Assembly (NCBI GenBank): GCA_947254645.1
Contig: CAMYDW010000006.1
Coordinates: 23,380 to 87,379 of the forward strand
Direction of reading: 5' to 3'
DNA from: an uncultured Peptococcaceae bacterium
Lineage (GTDB): Bacteria; Bacillota; Peptococcia; Peptococcales; Peptococcaceae
Length of the DNA: 64,000 nt
Shown here in pieces: positions 36,447 to 45,161 of this stretch. The notes under the pieces were generated by a model that had not been told where the DNA came from, made no database searches, and was given only the letters and a program-made list of their open reading frames with translations. Every line of letters starts with the position of its first letter. Position 1 is the stretch's first letter. Position numbers and translations under genes: made by a program.

Positions 36447-37391
36447 ATGGCAGTTTTCAGAGTGGAGCGAAATACGGGATATACCGTTATGAGCAACCAC
36501 CACTTGCGAAACAAGGAATTGTCCTTAAAGGCAAAGGGCTTGTTGTCGCAAATGCTTTCGCTGCCCGAAGATTGGGATTATACCCTTGCGGGCTTATCCC
36601 ATATCAACCGGGAGAAGATCGACGCAATCCGCGAAGCGGTAAAGGAACTCGAAAAAGCCGGATATATCGTGCGCAGCCGGGAGCGCGACGAAAAGGGACG
36701 CTTGCGGGGCGCAGATTACGTCATATACGAGCAGCCGCAGCCGCGAGAGCCGGAAGCAGCTACCAGCGGCGGACAGCCGCCTATATTGGATTTACCTACA
36801 TTGGAAAATCCAACATTGGATAATCCAACGTTGGAAAAACCTACGCAGGAAAAACCTACGTTGGAAAATCCAACGCAATTAAATAAAGATATATTAAGTA
36901 AAGAACAATCAATTACTGATTTATCAAGTACCGATTCCATTCCTTTCCATTCCCTAAACCCCTTGCCCTTTGCGCATGGCGAAGCGGCTACGCCGCCGGA
37001 AAGGAAAAGAACGGAAGCGAAAAGCAATAGCGCAGTAGAGATTTACAGGGAGATTATCAAGGACAATATCGAATACGACCATCTCATTCAAAACTGCAAA
37101 ATTGACAAAGACCGTTTGGACGAGATTGTTGACCTTATGCTGGAAACCGTCTGCACAGCCCGAAAGACAATCCGTATTGCCGGGGACGACTACCCCGCCG
37201 AATTGGTGAAATCCAAGTTTTTGAAGCTGAACAGCAGCCATATTGAGTTTGTTTTGGATTGCATGAGGGAGAACACAACCAAAGTGCGCAACATCAAGCA
37301 GTATCTAAAAGCGGTGCTGTTCAACGCGCCGAGTACCATTGACAGCTACTATACCGCCCTTGTCAATCACGACTTATACGGCGGCGAATGA
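36447..37391 (+). CDS. Replication initiator-like protein (RepA/DnaD type, DUF6017)
   Basis: A 314-aa protein with an N-terminal winged-helix domain (SNHHLRNKELSLKAKGLLSQ, then INREKIDAIREAVKELEKAGY), a repetitive Pro/Thr linker (about 113-144) and a C-terminal helical domain. This layout is typical of the replication initiator-like proteins in Tn1549-type elements. It would start replication of the excised circle. The linker is coded by six 15-base repeats that could double as DNA-binding iterons. Confidence 0.75.
   Translation: MAVFRVERNTGYTVMSNHHLRNKELSLKAKGLLSQMLSLPEDWDYTLAGLSHINREKIDAIREAVKELEKAGYIVRSRERDEKGRLRGADYVIYEQPQPREPEAATSGGQPPILDLPTLENPTLDNPTLEKPTQEKPTLENPTQLNKDILSKEQSITDLSSTDSIPFHSLNPLPFAHGEAATPPERKRTEAKSNSAVEIYREIIKDNIEYDHLIQNCKIDKDRLDEIVDLMLETVCTARKTIRIAGDDYPAELVKSKFLKLNSSHIEFVLDCMRENTTKVRNIKQYLKAVLFNAPSTIDSYYTALVNHDLYGGE
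36786..36875 (+). repeat. Six tandem 15-bp repeats inside the RepA-like gene
   Basis: Units begin at 36786, 36801, 36816, 36831, 36846 and 36861, with consensus TTGGAAAATCCAACG. The core TTGGA-AAA-TCCAA is palindromic. They encode a five-residue protein repeat (LENPT and variants). Confidence 0.85.
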
Positions 37392-37427
37392 GCATAGCCG
37401 CACTTTACCGGGAAAGGAGTTGATACC

Positions 37428-37901
37428 TTGCAGGAGGAAGTAACCCAAAAAACGATTGCCCTATACGTCAAAGTGGGAAAAGGCGCGGCGCGGCTTACCG
37501 AACAGGCGTTACAGAAAGCAATCCAAAAGTTTTTGGAGCAGAAAAGCAAACCCGCGCATGGGAAACAGACCATGCGGCAGCTTATGAAGCAGAACGCGGG
37601 TGTTTCCAACATCGAGATCACCGACAGCAATATTAAAGCCTTTGAGAGTACGGCGAAGAAATACAACATAGATTTTTCGCTAAAAAAGGTTAAGGGCGAG
37701 CAGACCCGTTACCTTGTGTTTTTCAAAGGCCGGGACGCGGACGTTATGACCGCAGCGTTTCAAGAGTTTTCCGCAAAGAAGCTGAACCGGGAGAAAAAGC
37801 CCTCTATCCGCAAAGCCCTTGCCGCTGCAAAGGACAAGGCGAAGCAGCTTAACGCCGCCCGCGACAAGGTAAAGAAAATGGACAGGGGGCGCGAGATATG
37901 A
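37428..37901 (+). CDS. PcfB-family conjugation protein
   Basis: A 157-aa protein (DUF3801/PcfB) with KPAHGKQTMRQLMKQNAG and a basic helical tail. PcfB-type proteins recruit the relaxosome to the coupling protein, which is encoded next with a four-base overlap. The start is TTG, 12 bases after GGAAAGGAG. Confidence 0.8.
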   Translation: MQEEVTQKTIALYVKVGKGAARLTEQALQKAIQKFLEQKSKPAHGKQTMRQLMKQNAGVSNIEITDSNIKAFESTAKKYNIDFSLKKVKGEQTRYLVFFKGRDADVMTAAFQEFSAKKLNREKKPSIRKALAAAKDKAKQLNAARDKVKKMDRGREI

Positions 37902-39679
37902 AGCAGATCAACTACAAAAAGCTGATACTTCCGAATATCCCCTATGTGTTCTTTGTCTATCTCTTTGATAAAGTCGGACAGGCGGTGCGGCTTGCCCCCG
38001 GCGCGGATATTTCTGCAAAGATACTGAATATCACACAAGGATTTTCCGCAGCCTTTGAAAACGCCTTGCCGAGCGTTTACCCGTTGGATTTGCTTGTCGG
38101 CATTGTCGGTGCGGTGATTATCCGCTTGATAGTCTATGTCAAAGGGAAAAACGCGAAGAAATACCGCAAGGGCGCGGAGTACGGCTCTGCCCGATGGGGA
38201 AACGCCGAAGATATAAAGCCCTACATAGACCCGGATTTCCAAAACAACATCATTTTGACGCAGACGGAACGGCTTACCATGAACAGCCGCCCGAAGCAGC
38301 CGAAGTACGCGAGAAATAAGAACGTCGTCGTGATCGGCGGCAGCGGCAGCGGAAAAACAAGATTTTTTGTCAAACCTAATCTAATGCAGCTTCATTCCTC
38401 TTACGTCTTAACCGACCCGAAAGGTACGGTTTTGATTGAGTGCGGGAAGCTGCTGCAACGGGCGGGCTACCGCATTAAGGTACTGAATACGATTAACTTC
38501 AAAAAATCTATGCACTACAACCCCTTTGTGTATATCCGCAGCGAGAAAGATATTTTGAAGCTGGTAAATACGTTGATAGCGAATACCAAAGGTGAGGGAG
38601 AAAAAAGCGCGGAGGATTTTTGGGTAAAGGCAGAACGGCTTTTGTATTGCGCGTTGGTGGGCTACATCTGGTACGAAGCCCCCGCCGAGGAAATGAACTT
38701 TATTACCCTGTTGGAACTTATCAACGCCAGCGAAGCCCGCGAGGACGACGAGGAATATCAAAGCCCCGTCGATTTGCTGTTTGCCGACTTGGAAGAACGC
38801 GACCCCGACCATTTCGCGGTGAAGCAGTACCGAAAATATAAATTGGCGGCGGGCAAAACCGCAAAATCAATCCTCATTTCTTGCGGTGCGAGGCTCGCTC
38901 CTTTTGATATAAAGGAATTGCGCGATCTTATGTCCTACGACGAATTAGAACTTGACACGTTAGGCGACAGAAAAACAGCTTTGTTTTTGATTATGAGCGA
39001 TACGGACAGCACGTTTAATTTTGTTATCGCTATGCTGCAATCGCAGTTATTTAATCTCTTGTGCGACAAGGCCGACGACGAATACGGCGGCAAGCTGCCG
39101 GTTCATGTTCGCTGCCTGTTAGACGAGTTTGCAAACATTGGACAAATCCCGCAGTTTGAAAAATTGATTGCCACAATCCGCAGCCGGGAAATCTCGGCTT
39201 CTATCATTCTGCAATCGCAGAGCCAGCTAAAAGCCATTTACAAGGACGCGGCAGAAATCATACTTGACAATGCCGACAGCACCTTGTTTTTGGGAGGGCG
39301 CGGGAAAAATGCAAAGGATATTTCGGAGAACTTGGGACGTGAAACAATCGACAGTTTCAACACTTCCGAAAATCGCGGCACGCAGGTTTCTCATGGCCTC
39401 AATTATCAGAAATTGGGAAAGGAGTTGATGACACAGGACGAAATCGCAGTTATGGACGGAGGAAAATGTATTTTGCAGTTGCGCGGCGTGCGCCCCTTTT
39501 TCAGCGATAAGTACGATATAACGCAGCACCCGAACTACAAATACCTTTCCGACTTCGACAAGAAAAACGCTTTTGACGTTGAACGGTATATGTCCACCCG
39601 TCCGGCAATCGTAAAGCCCGACGAACCCTTTGACATATACGAAATAGATTTGTCCGACGAGGACGCAGCCGCCGAATAA
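37898..39679 (+). CDS. virD4: VirD4/TraG-type coupling protein
   Basis: A 593-aa ATPase with two N-terminal membrane helices, Walker A VIGGSGSGKTRFF (about residues 145-157), Walker B CLLDEFANIGQIP, and QSQSQLKAIY. It links the relaxase-DNA complex to the secretion channel. Its equivalent in element 1 is not in the window. Confidence 0.92.
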   Translation: MKQINYKKLILPNIPYVFFVYLFDKVGQAVRLAPGADISAKILNITQGFSAAFENALPSVYPLDLLVGIVGAVIIRLIVYVKGKNAKKYRKGAEYGSARWGNAEDIKPYIDPDFQNNIILTQTERLTMNSRPKQPKYARNKNVVVIGGSGSGKTRFFVKPNLMQLHSSYVLTDPKGTVLIECGKLLQRAGYRIKVLNTINFKKSMHYNPFVYIRSEKDILKLVNTLIANTKGEGEKSAEDFWVKAERLLYCALVGYIWYEAPAEEMNFITLLELINASEAREDDEEYQSPVDLLFADLEERDPDHFAVKQYRKYKLAAGKTAKSILISCGARLAPFDIKELRDLMSYDELELDTLGDRKTALFLIMSDTDSTFNFVIAMLQSQLFNLLCDKADDEYGGKLPVHVRCLLDEFANIGQIPQFEKLIATIRSREISASIILQSQSQLKAIYKDAAEIILDNADSTLFLGGRGKNAKDISENLGRETIDSFNTSENRGTQVSHGLNYQKLGKELMTQDEIAVMDGGKCILQLRGVRPFFSDKYDITQHPNYKYLSDFDKKNAFDVERYMSTRPAIVKPDEPFDIYEIDLSDEDAAAE

Positions 39680-39746
39680 AAACGGCGGCATTTTTATTTC
39701 CAACAACATTTTTTGAGCCGTTTTAGCGGCAGAAAGCGAGGTTTAT

Positions 39747-39962
39747 ATGGATTTTTTCAACAGCGCAGTTGACGTATTGCAGACTTTGGTAATCGCGCTT
39801 GGCGCAGGACTTGGCATTTGGGGCGGCATTAACCTCATGGAGGGGTACGGCAACGATAACCCCGGCGCGAAGTCGCAGGGCATGAAACAGTTGATGGCGG
39901 GCGGCGGCGTTGCCCTTATCGGCCTTACCCTTGTCCCGCTGCTCTCCGGCCTGTTTGGATAA
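39747..39962 (+). CDS. Maff2 family membrane protein
   Basis: A 71-aa protein with two hydrophobic segments (about 8-28 and 50-68) and GAKSQGMKQLMAGGGVALIG. Size and place suggest a VirB2 pilin-like role, which is unproven. The truncated copy of element 1 is at 34304-34400. Confidence 0.8.
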   Translation: MDFFNSAVDVLQTLVIALGAGLGIWGGINLMEGYGNDNPGAKSQGMKQLMAGGGVALIGLTLVPLLSGLFG

Positions 39963-40035
39963 TGCCACAAACTAACACTACCCGCCGCGCTCTTCCGCTT
40001 CACGCGGGAGGGCGCGGGAAAGGAGGGATTAGCTT

Positions 40036-40899
40036 TTGATATGGCAGATGATTGAAGATTGGTTTCGCGGCATTTTGACAGACGGAATACTCTCTAATCT
40101 CTCCGGGCTGTTCGACAGCGTAAATACAGAGGTTGGAGAAATCGCAACGCAAGTCGGCACAACCCCCGCCGGGTGGAACGCGGGCATATTCAATATGATA
40201 CGCAGCCTATCGGAAAACGTCATTGTGCCGATTGCGGGCGTTATCATTACCTTTGTCATGTGCTACGAACTAATCCAGCTTGTAATTGAGAAAAACAATC
40301 TGCACGATCTCGACACTTGGATTTTCTTCAAGTGGATTTTCAAAACCTTTGTTGCGGTGCTGCTGGTAACAAATACTTGGAACATCGTCATGGGCGTATT
40401 TGACATTACACAGAGCGTCGTCAACGACAGCGCGGGCGTTATCATATCCGACACAAGCATAGATATTGCAACCGTTATCACCGATATAGAAGCAAAGCTG
40501 GACGCTATGAGCGTCGGCGGGCTTTTGGGGCTATGGTTTCAATCACTCTTTGTGGGGCTTACCATGAAAGCGTTGTCTATCTGTATCATGCTGGTGGTGT
40601 ACGGGCGCATGATTGAAATATACCTTGTAACGAGTATCGCCCCTATCCCCGTTGCGACAATGGTAAATCGTGAATGGGGCGGCATGGGACAGAACTACTT
40701 AAAATCCTTGCTTGCCCTCGGTTTTCAGGCTTTTCTAATTCTTGTGTGCGTCGGTATTTATGCGGTTTTGATACAGACAATCGCAGCAACCGATGACATA
40801 TCCGGCGCGATCTGGTCTTGCATGGGCTATACCGTCCTCTTGTGTTTTACGCTTTTCAAAACGGGAAGCCTTGCAAAATCCGTATTCAGCGCGCATTAA
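40036..40899 (+). CDS. VirB6/TrbL-like channel membrane protein (element 2)
   Basis: A 287-aa protein very similar to 33423-34292 (VYGRMIEIYLVTSIAPIPV, LKSLLALGFQAFLILVCVG). Start is TTG, nine bases after GGAGG. Likely inner-membrane channel component. Confidence 0.83.
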   Translation: MIWQMIEDWFRGILTDGILSNLSGLFDSVNTEVGEIATQVGTTPAGWNAGIFNMIRSLSENVIVPIAGVIITFVMCYELIQLVIEKNNLHDLDTWIFFKWIFKTFVAVLLVTNTWNIVMGVFDITQSVVNDSAGVIISDTSIDIATVITDIEAKLDAMSVGGLLGLWFQSLFVGLTMKALSICIMLVVYGRMIEIYLVTSIAPIPVATMVNREWGGMGQNYLKSLLALGFQAFLILVCVGIYAVLIQTIAATDDISGAIWSCMGYTVLLCFTLFKTGSLAKSVFSAH

Positions 40900-40909
40900 G
40901 GGGGTGCAG

Positions 40910-41458
40910 ATGAAGAAATACAAAATCATTTACGCCGATCCCCCTTGGAGATACGCGAGAAGCAAGGTACAGGGCGCAGCGGAAAAGCACTATCCCACTA
41001 TGAGTATTGAGGAACTTTGCGCTTTACCCGTCAAAGAAATTGCGGATAAGGACTGTATTTTATTCCTATGGGCGACGTTCCCGCAGCTTAAAGAAGCGTT
41101 GCAGTTAATCAAGGCTTGGGGATTTACCTATAAATCCGTTGCCTTTGTATGGTTAAAGCAAAATCGGAAATCGCCCACTTGGTTTTATGGCTTGGGCTTT
41201 TGGACGCGAGGAAATGCGGAAATCTGCTTGCTTGCTACCAAAGGACACCCGAAGCGACAATCAAACAAGGTACATCAATTTATTATTTCCCCTGTTGAGC
41301 AGCACAGCAAAAAGCCGGATATAACGCGGGAAAAGATACTTGCCCTTATGGGCGACCTACCGCGTATTGAACTGTTTGCAAGGCAGCATACCCCTGGTTG
41401 GGACGTATGGGGAAATGAAATCAAAAGCGACATACGGTTTGCCGGAAAGGAGGTTTGA
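40910..41458 (+). CDS. MT-A70-family adenine methyltransferase (element 2)
   Basis: A 182-aa protein MKKYKIIYADPPWRYARSK... with the DPPW catalytic motif at residues 10-13 and the conserved ATFPQLKEALQLIKAWGF. It probably methylates adenine in DNA. The start ATG at 40910 has GGGGG just before it and follows VirB6 by 10 bases; the frame extends upstream only by running through that gene. Confidence 0.85.
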   Translation: MKKYKIIYADPPWRYARSKVQGAAEKHYPTMSIEELCALPVKEIADKDCILFLWATFPQLKEALQLIKAWGFTYKSVAFVWLKQNRKSPTWFYGLGFWTRGNAEICLLATKGHPKRQSNKVHQFIISPVEQHSKKPDITREKILALMGDLPRIELFARQHTPGWDVWGNEIKSDIRFAGKEV

Positions 41459-41459
41459 A

Positions 41460-41852
41460 ATGGCGTATGTAACCGTCCCAAAGGATTTAACCAAAATCAA
41501 GAGCAAGGTAATGTTCAACCTTACCAAAAGACAATTACTCTGTTTCGGCGCGGCGGTGGCTATCGGGCTACCGCTATTCTTTTTGACAAAGGACAGCGCG
41601 GGAACGACAACGGCGGCTTTGTGCATGGTGCTTGCCATGCTGCCCATGTTCCTACTCGCTATGTACGAGAAGAACGGGCAACCGCTGGAAGTGATTATAC
41701 GGCAATTTGTGGAAGTGAAGTTTCTTCGCCCCAAAGAGCGACCTTATCAGACCAACAATTTTTATACCGCCCTTGCGCGGCAGGAGCGATTAGATAAGGA
41801 GGTACGGGCGATTGTCAAAGGAAAAGGGAAAGACCCAAAACAAAAAGCGTAA
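41460..41852 (+). CDS. PrgI-family membrane protein (element 2)
   Basis: A 130-aa protein MAYVTVPKDLTKIKSKVMF... with two membrane helices, homologous to 32446-32841. Start chosen by AAAGGAGG seven bases before. Overlaps virB4 by 41 bases. Confidence 0.85.
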   Translation: MAYVTVPKDLTKIKSKVMFNLTKRQLLCFGAAVAIGLPLFFLTKDSAGTTTAALCMVLAMLPMFLLAMYEKNGQPLEVIIRQFVEVKFLRPKERPYQTNNFYTALARQERLDKEVRAIVKGKGKDPKQKA

Positions 41853-44208
41853 ACTTACGCGGCAGGAAAAGAAACAGATCGACGCGCTTATCCGGCAGTC
41901 AAAGGGCGACGGGAAGCCCCATACGGCGCAGGACAGCATACCGTTTGAACGAATGTATAAGGACGGGATTTGCCGCCTTGCAAACGGGCGGTATTCCAAG
42001 TGCATTGAGTTTGAAGATATTAACTATCAGCTTGCGCAGCCGGACGACAAGACCGCCATTTTTGAAGCCCTTTGCGATATGTATAACTCTTTTGACGCTT
42101 CTATCAGTGTGCAGCTTTCCTTAATCAGCCGCCATGCGAACAAGGAGGATTTCAAGAGCAGTATCACGATTGCCCCACAGAATGACGACTTTGACAGTAT
42201 CAGAGCCGAATACACCGAAATGCTGCAAACACAGCTTGAACGCGGCAACAACGGGCTTATCAAGACAAAGTTTCTCACCTTTACCATTGAAGCAAAAGAT
42301 ATTAAATCGGCGCGGGCGCGGCTTGCCCGTATCGAAACGGACACCCTCAACCATTTTAAGGTGATCGGCGCGGCGGCGCGGGTATTGGACGGGAAGCAGC
42401 GGCTTGAAGTGCTGCATGGGCTTTTCCACCCGGACGGGGAACGCTTCAACTTTGCGTGGGAATGGCTACCCGTAAGCGGCCTTTCCGTCAAAGACTTTAT
42501 TGCCCCGTCCTCTTTCCGTTTTGGCGACGGGCGAATGTTTCAAATGGGCGGGAAGTTTGGCGCGGTTTCCTTTTTGCAGATTGCCGCGCCGGAACTTTCA
42601 GACCGTATGCTTGCCGACTTCATGGAAGCGGAAAACGGGATTGTCGTCAATCTGCACATTCAGAGTATCGACCACAACGAAGCGATCAAGACGATCAAGC
42701 GGAAAATCACCGACCTTGACCGTATGAAAATCGAGGAACAGAAAAAGGCAATCCGCAGCGGCTACGATATGGATATAATTCCGTCCGACCTTGCCACCTA
42801 CGGCGGCGAAGCGAAAAACCTTTTGCGGGATTTGCAGAGCCGGAACGAGCGAATGTTTTTGCTTACGCTGTTAGTTTTGAATGTGGCAGACACAAAGCAG
42901 AAATTGGACAACGACGTATTTCAGGCCGCAAGTATCGCACAGAAATACAACTGTATGCTCACCCGCCTTGACTACCGGCAGGAACAGGGGCTTATGTCCT
43001 CTATCCCATTGGGCGAAAACCTAATCCAAATCCAGCGGGGCTTGACGACTTCCAGCACCGCCATTTTCGTCCCCTTTACGGTACAAGAGCTGTTCCAAAG
43101 CGGCGAAGCGTTGTATTACGGCTTAAACGCATTATCGAATAACATGATTTTGTGCGACAGGAAAAGGCTGAAGAACCCTAACGGCTTGATACTCGGCACA
43201 CCCGGCAGCGGCAAGAGTTTTTCGGCAAAGCGCGAGATCACCAACGCTTTTCTCATTACCGCAGACGATATTATCATTTGCGACCCGGAAGCGGAATATT
43301 ACCCCCTTGTGGAACGGCTGAAAGGGCAGGTTATCAAGGTTTCGCAGAACAGCACGCAGTACATTAACCCGATGGATATAAACCTCAATTACAGCGAGGG
43401 CGACACGCCCATAGCCTTAAAGAGCGATTTTATCCTTTCCTTTTGCGAGTTGATTATGGGCGGCAAAAACGGGCTGGAAGCGGTTGAAAAGACTTTGATT
43501 GACCGCGCCGTTATCAGCGTGTACCGCAGCTACCTTGCAGACCCGAAGCCGGAGAATATGCCGATTTTGGGCGACCTCTACAATGAAATCAAGAAGCAGC
43601 CGGAAAAGGAAGCGCAGCGTATCGCGTCGGCATTGGAACTCTATGTAAATGGCAGTTTGAACGTGTTTAACCACCAAACAAACGTTGACATTCACAACCG
43701 CCTTGTCTGCTTTGATATTAAAGAACTCGGCACCCAGCTACGAAAACTCGGTATGCTCATTGTCCAAGATCAAGTTTGGAACAGAGTTACCATAAACCGC
43801 AGCGAAGGCAAGGCGACGCGGTACTATATCGACGAGTTTCATTTGCTGCTCAAAGAGGAACAGACCGCAGCGTACAGCGTTGAGATTTGGAAGCGTTTTA
43901 GAAAATGGGGCGGTATTCCGACAGGTATCACCCAAAACGTGAAAGATTTGTTATCGTCCCGCGAGGTGGAGAACATTTTTGAAAACAGCGATTTTGTGTA
44001 TATGCTCAACCAAGCCCAGGGCGACAGGGAAATCCTTGCAAAGCAGCTTAACATTTCGCAGCAGCAAATGACCTATGTAACCCATTCCGACGCGGGCGAG
44101 GGGCTTATCTTCTATGGCAACGTGATTTTGCCCTTTATTGACCGTTTCCCGCAAGATACGGAACTCTATCGTGTAATGACGACCAAACCCGGCGAGGTGT
44201 CGGCATGA
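41812..44208 (+). CDS. virB4: VirB4/TraE-type conjugation ATPase (element 2)
   Basis: A 798-aa protein aligned along its whole length with 30084-32489; Walker A GTPGSGKSF and RYYIDEFHLLLKEEQTAAYS are kept. Start is TTG after GGAGGTACGGGCGA. It is the motor of the transfer channel. Confidence 0.92.
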   Translation: MSKEKGKTQNKKRKLTRQEKKQIDALIRQSKGDGKPHTAQDSIPFERMYKDGICRLANGRYSKCIEFEDINYQLAQPDDKTAIFEALCDMYNSFDASISVQLSLISRHANKEDFKSSITIAPQNDDFDSIRAEYTEMLQTQLERGNNGLIKTKFLTFTIEAKDIKSARARLARIETDTLNHFKVIGAAARVLDGKQRLEVLHGLFHPDGERFNFAWEWLPVSGLSVKDFIAPSSFRFGDGRMFQMGGKFGAVSFLQIAAPELSDRMLADFMEAENGIVVNLHIQSIDHNEAIKTIKRKITDLDRMKIEEQKKAIRSGYDMDIIPSDLATYGGEAKNLLRDLQSRNERMFLLTLLVLNVADTKQKLDNDVFQAASIAQKYNCMLTRLDYRQEQGLMSSIPLGENLIQIQRGLTTSSTAIFVPFTVQELFQSGEALYYGLNALSNNMILCDRKRLKNPNGLILGTPGSGKSFSAKREITNAFLITADDIIICDPEAEYYPLVERLKGQVIKVSQNSTQYINPMDINLNYSEGDTPIALKSDFILSFCELIMGGKNGLEAVEKTLIDRAVISVYRSYLADPKPENMPILGDLYNEIKKQPEKEAQRIASALELYVNGSLNVFNHQTNVDIHNRLVCFDIKELGTQLRKLGMLIVQDQVWNRVTINRSEGKATRYYIDEFHLLLKEEQTAAYSVEIWKRFRKWGGIPTGITQNVKDLLSSREVENIFENSDFVYMLNQAQGDREILAKQLNISQQQMTYVTHSDAGEGLIFYGNVILPFIDRFPQDTELYRVMTTKPGEVSA

Positions 44209-45161
44209 GGATAGAAATGGACAAAATCTATTGCGGCGACAGCTTGCAGGTGCTTCAAACCTTGCCGGAAAATGCAGTTGATTGTTGCGTAACGTCCCCA
44301 CCCTACTATGCCTTGCGGGACTACGGCGCAGACGGGCAGATCGGACGGGAAGCAACGCTGGAGGAATATGTTTCCCGTATTACGGCGGTATTCCATGAGG
44401 TAAAGCGGGTGCTTACGCCGGAGGGTACTTGTTGGCTGAATATCGCGGACACTTATTGCGGCACAGGCAGCAAAGCCGACCACCAAGACCCCAAATACCC
44501 CAAAGGCAGGAACGGGCAGCAAGTGGCGTTTAACCACCGCGCCCCCGGCTGCAAGCCCAAAGATTTAATTGGTATTCCGTGGCTTGTAGCCCTCGCCTTG
44601 CGGGGCGACGGTTGGTATTTGCGCAGTTCTATCATTTGGCACAAAACAAACCCCATGCCGGAAAGCACGCGGGACAGGCCGACCCGCTGCTATGAATATG
44701 TGTTTCTGCTTACCAAGTCAAAGAAGTATTATTACGATTGGCAAGCAGTAGCCGAGCCGATAGCCCCCACAACGGCGGGGCGGCTGAAAAGCGGAGTTAG
44801 CAAAGGAAATAAGTATAACGTTACTGTTCCGGGGCAAAACCAACCGCAGAAAATCAACCGCCCCCGCGAAAAGGGCGCATACGCCGACGAGTTGATTTCT
44901 CCCGTCCGCAGCCGCCGCAACGTTTGGCAGATTAACAATGTCGGCTATCATGGCGGGCATTTCGCAGCGTTCCCGCCGAAACTTGCGGAAACGTGCATTT
45001 TGGCGGGCTGTCCCATCGGCGGGATTGTCCTTGACCCCTTTTTCGGCAGCGGCACGACGGGCATGGTAGCAAAACGGCTTAACCGCCGCTATATCGGCAT
45101 TGAGTTAAACCCCGACTATTGCGAACTTGCAAAACAGCGGATTGGAGGTGATGAAGATTGA
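44205..45161 (+). CDS. DNA methyltransferase of the TSPPY type (element 2)
   Basis: A 318-aa amino-methyltransferase with the catalytic motif CCVTSPPYYALRDYG (about 27-41) before the SAM motif DPFFGSGTTGMVAKRL (about 278-293), the order of beta-class N4-cytosine or N6-adenine methylases. No restriction gene accompanies it. It replaces the cytosine-5 methylase found at this place in element 1. Overlaps virB4 as ATGA. Confidence 0.88.
   Translation: MRIEMDKIYCGDSLQVLQTLPENAVDCCVTSPPYYALRDYGADGQIGREATLEEYVSRITAVFHEVKRVLTPEGTCWLNIADTYCGTGSKADHQDPKYPKGRNGQQVAFNHRAPGCKPKDLIGIPWLVALALRGDGWYLRSSIIWHKTNPMPESTRDRPTRCYEYVFLLTKSKKYYYDWQAVAEPIAPTTAGRLKSGVSKGNKYNVTVPGQNQPQKINRPREKGAYADELISPVRSRRNVWQINNVGYHGGHFAAFPPKLAETCILAGCPIGGIVLDPFFGSGTTGMVAKRLNRRYIGIELNPDYCELAKQRIGGDED

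Noticed and set aside
36786..36875. Short tandem repeats as a CRISPR array
   Set aside because: There are no spacers; the units are contiguous and inside an open reading frame.
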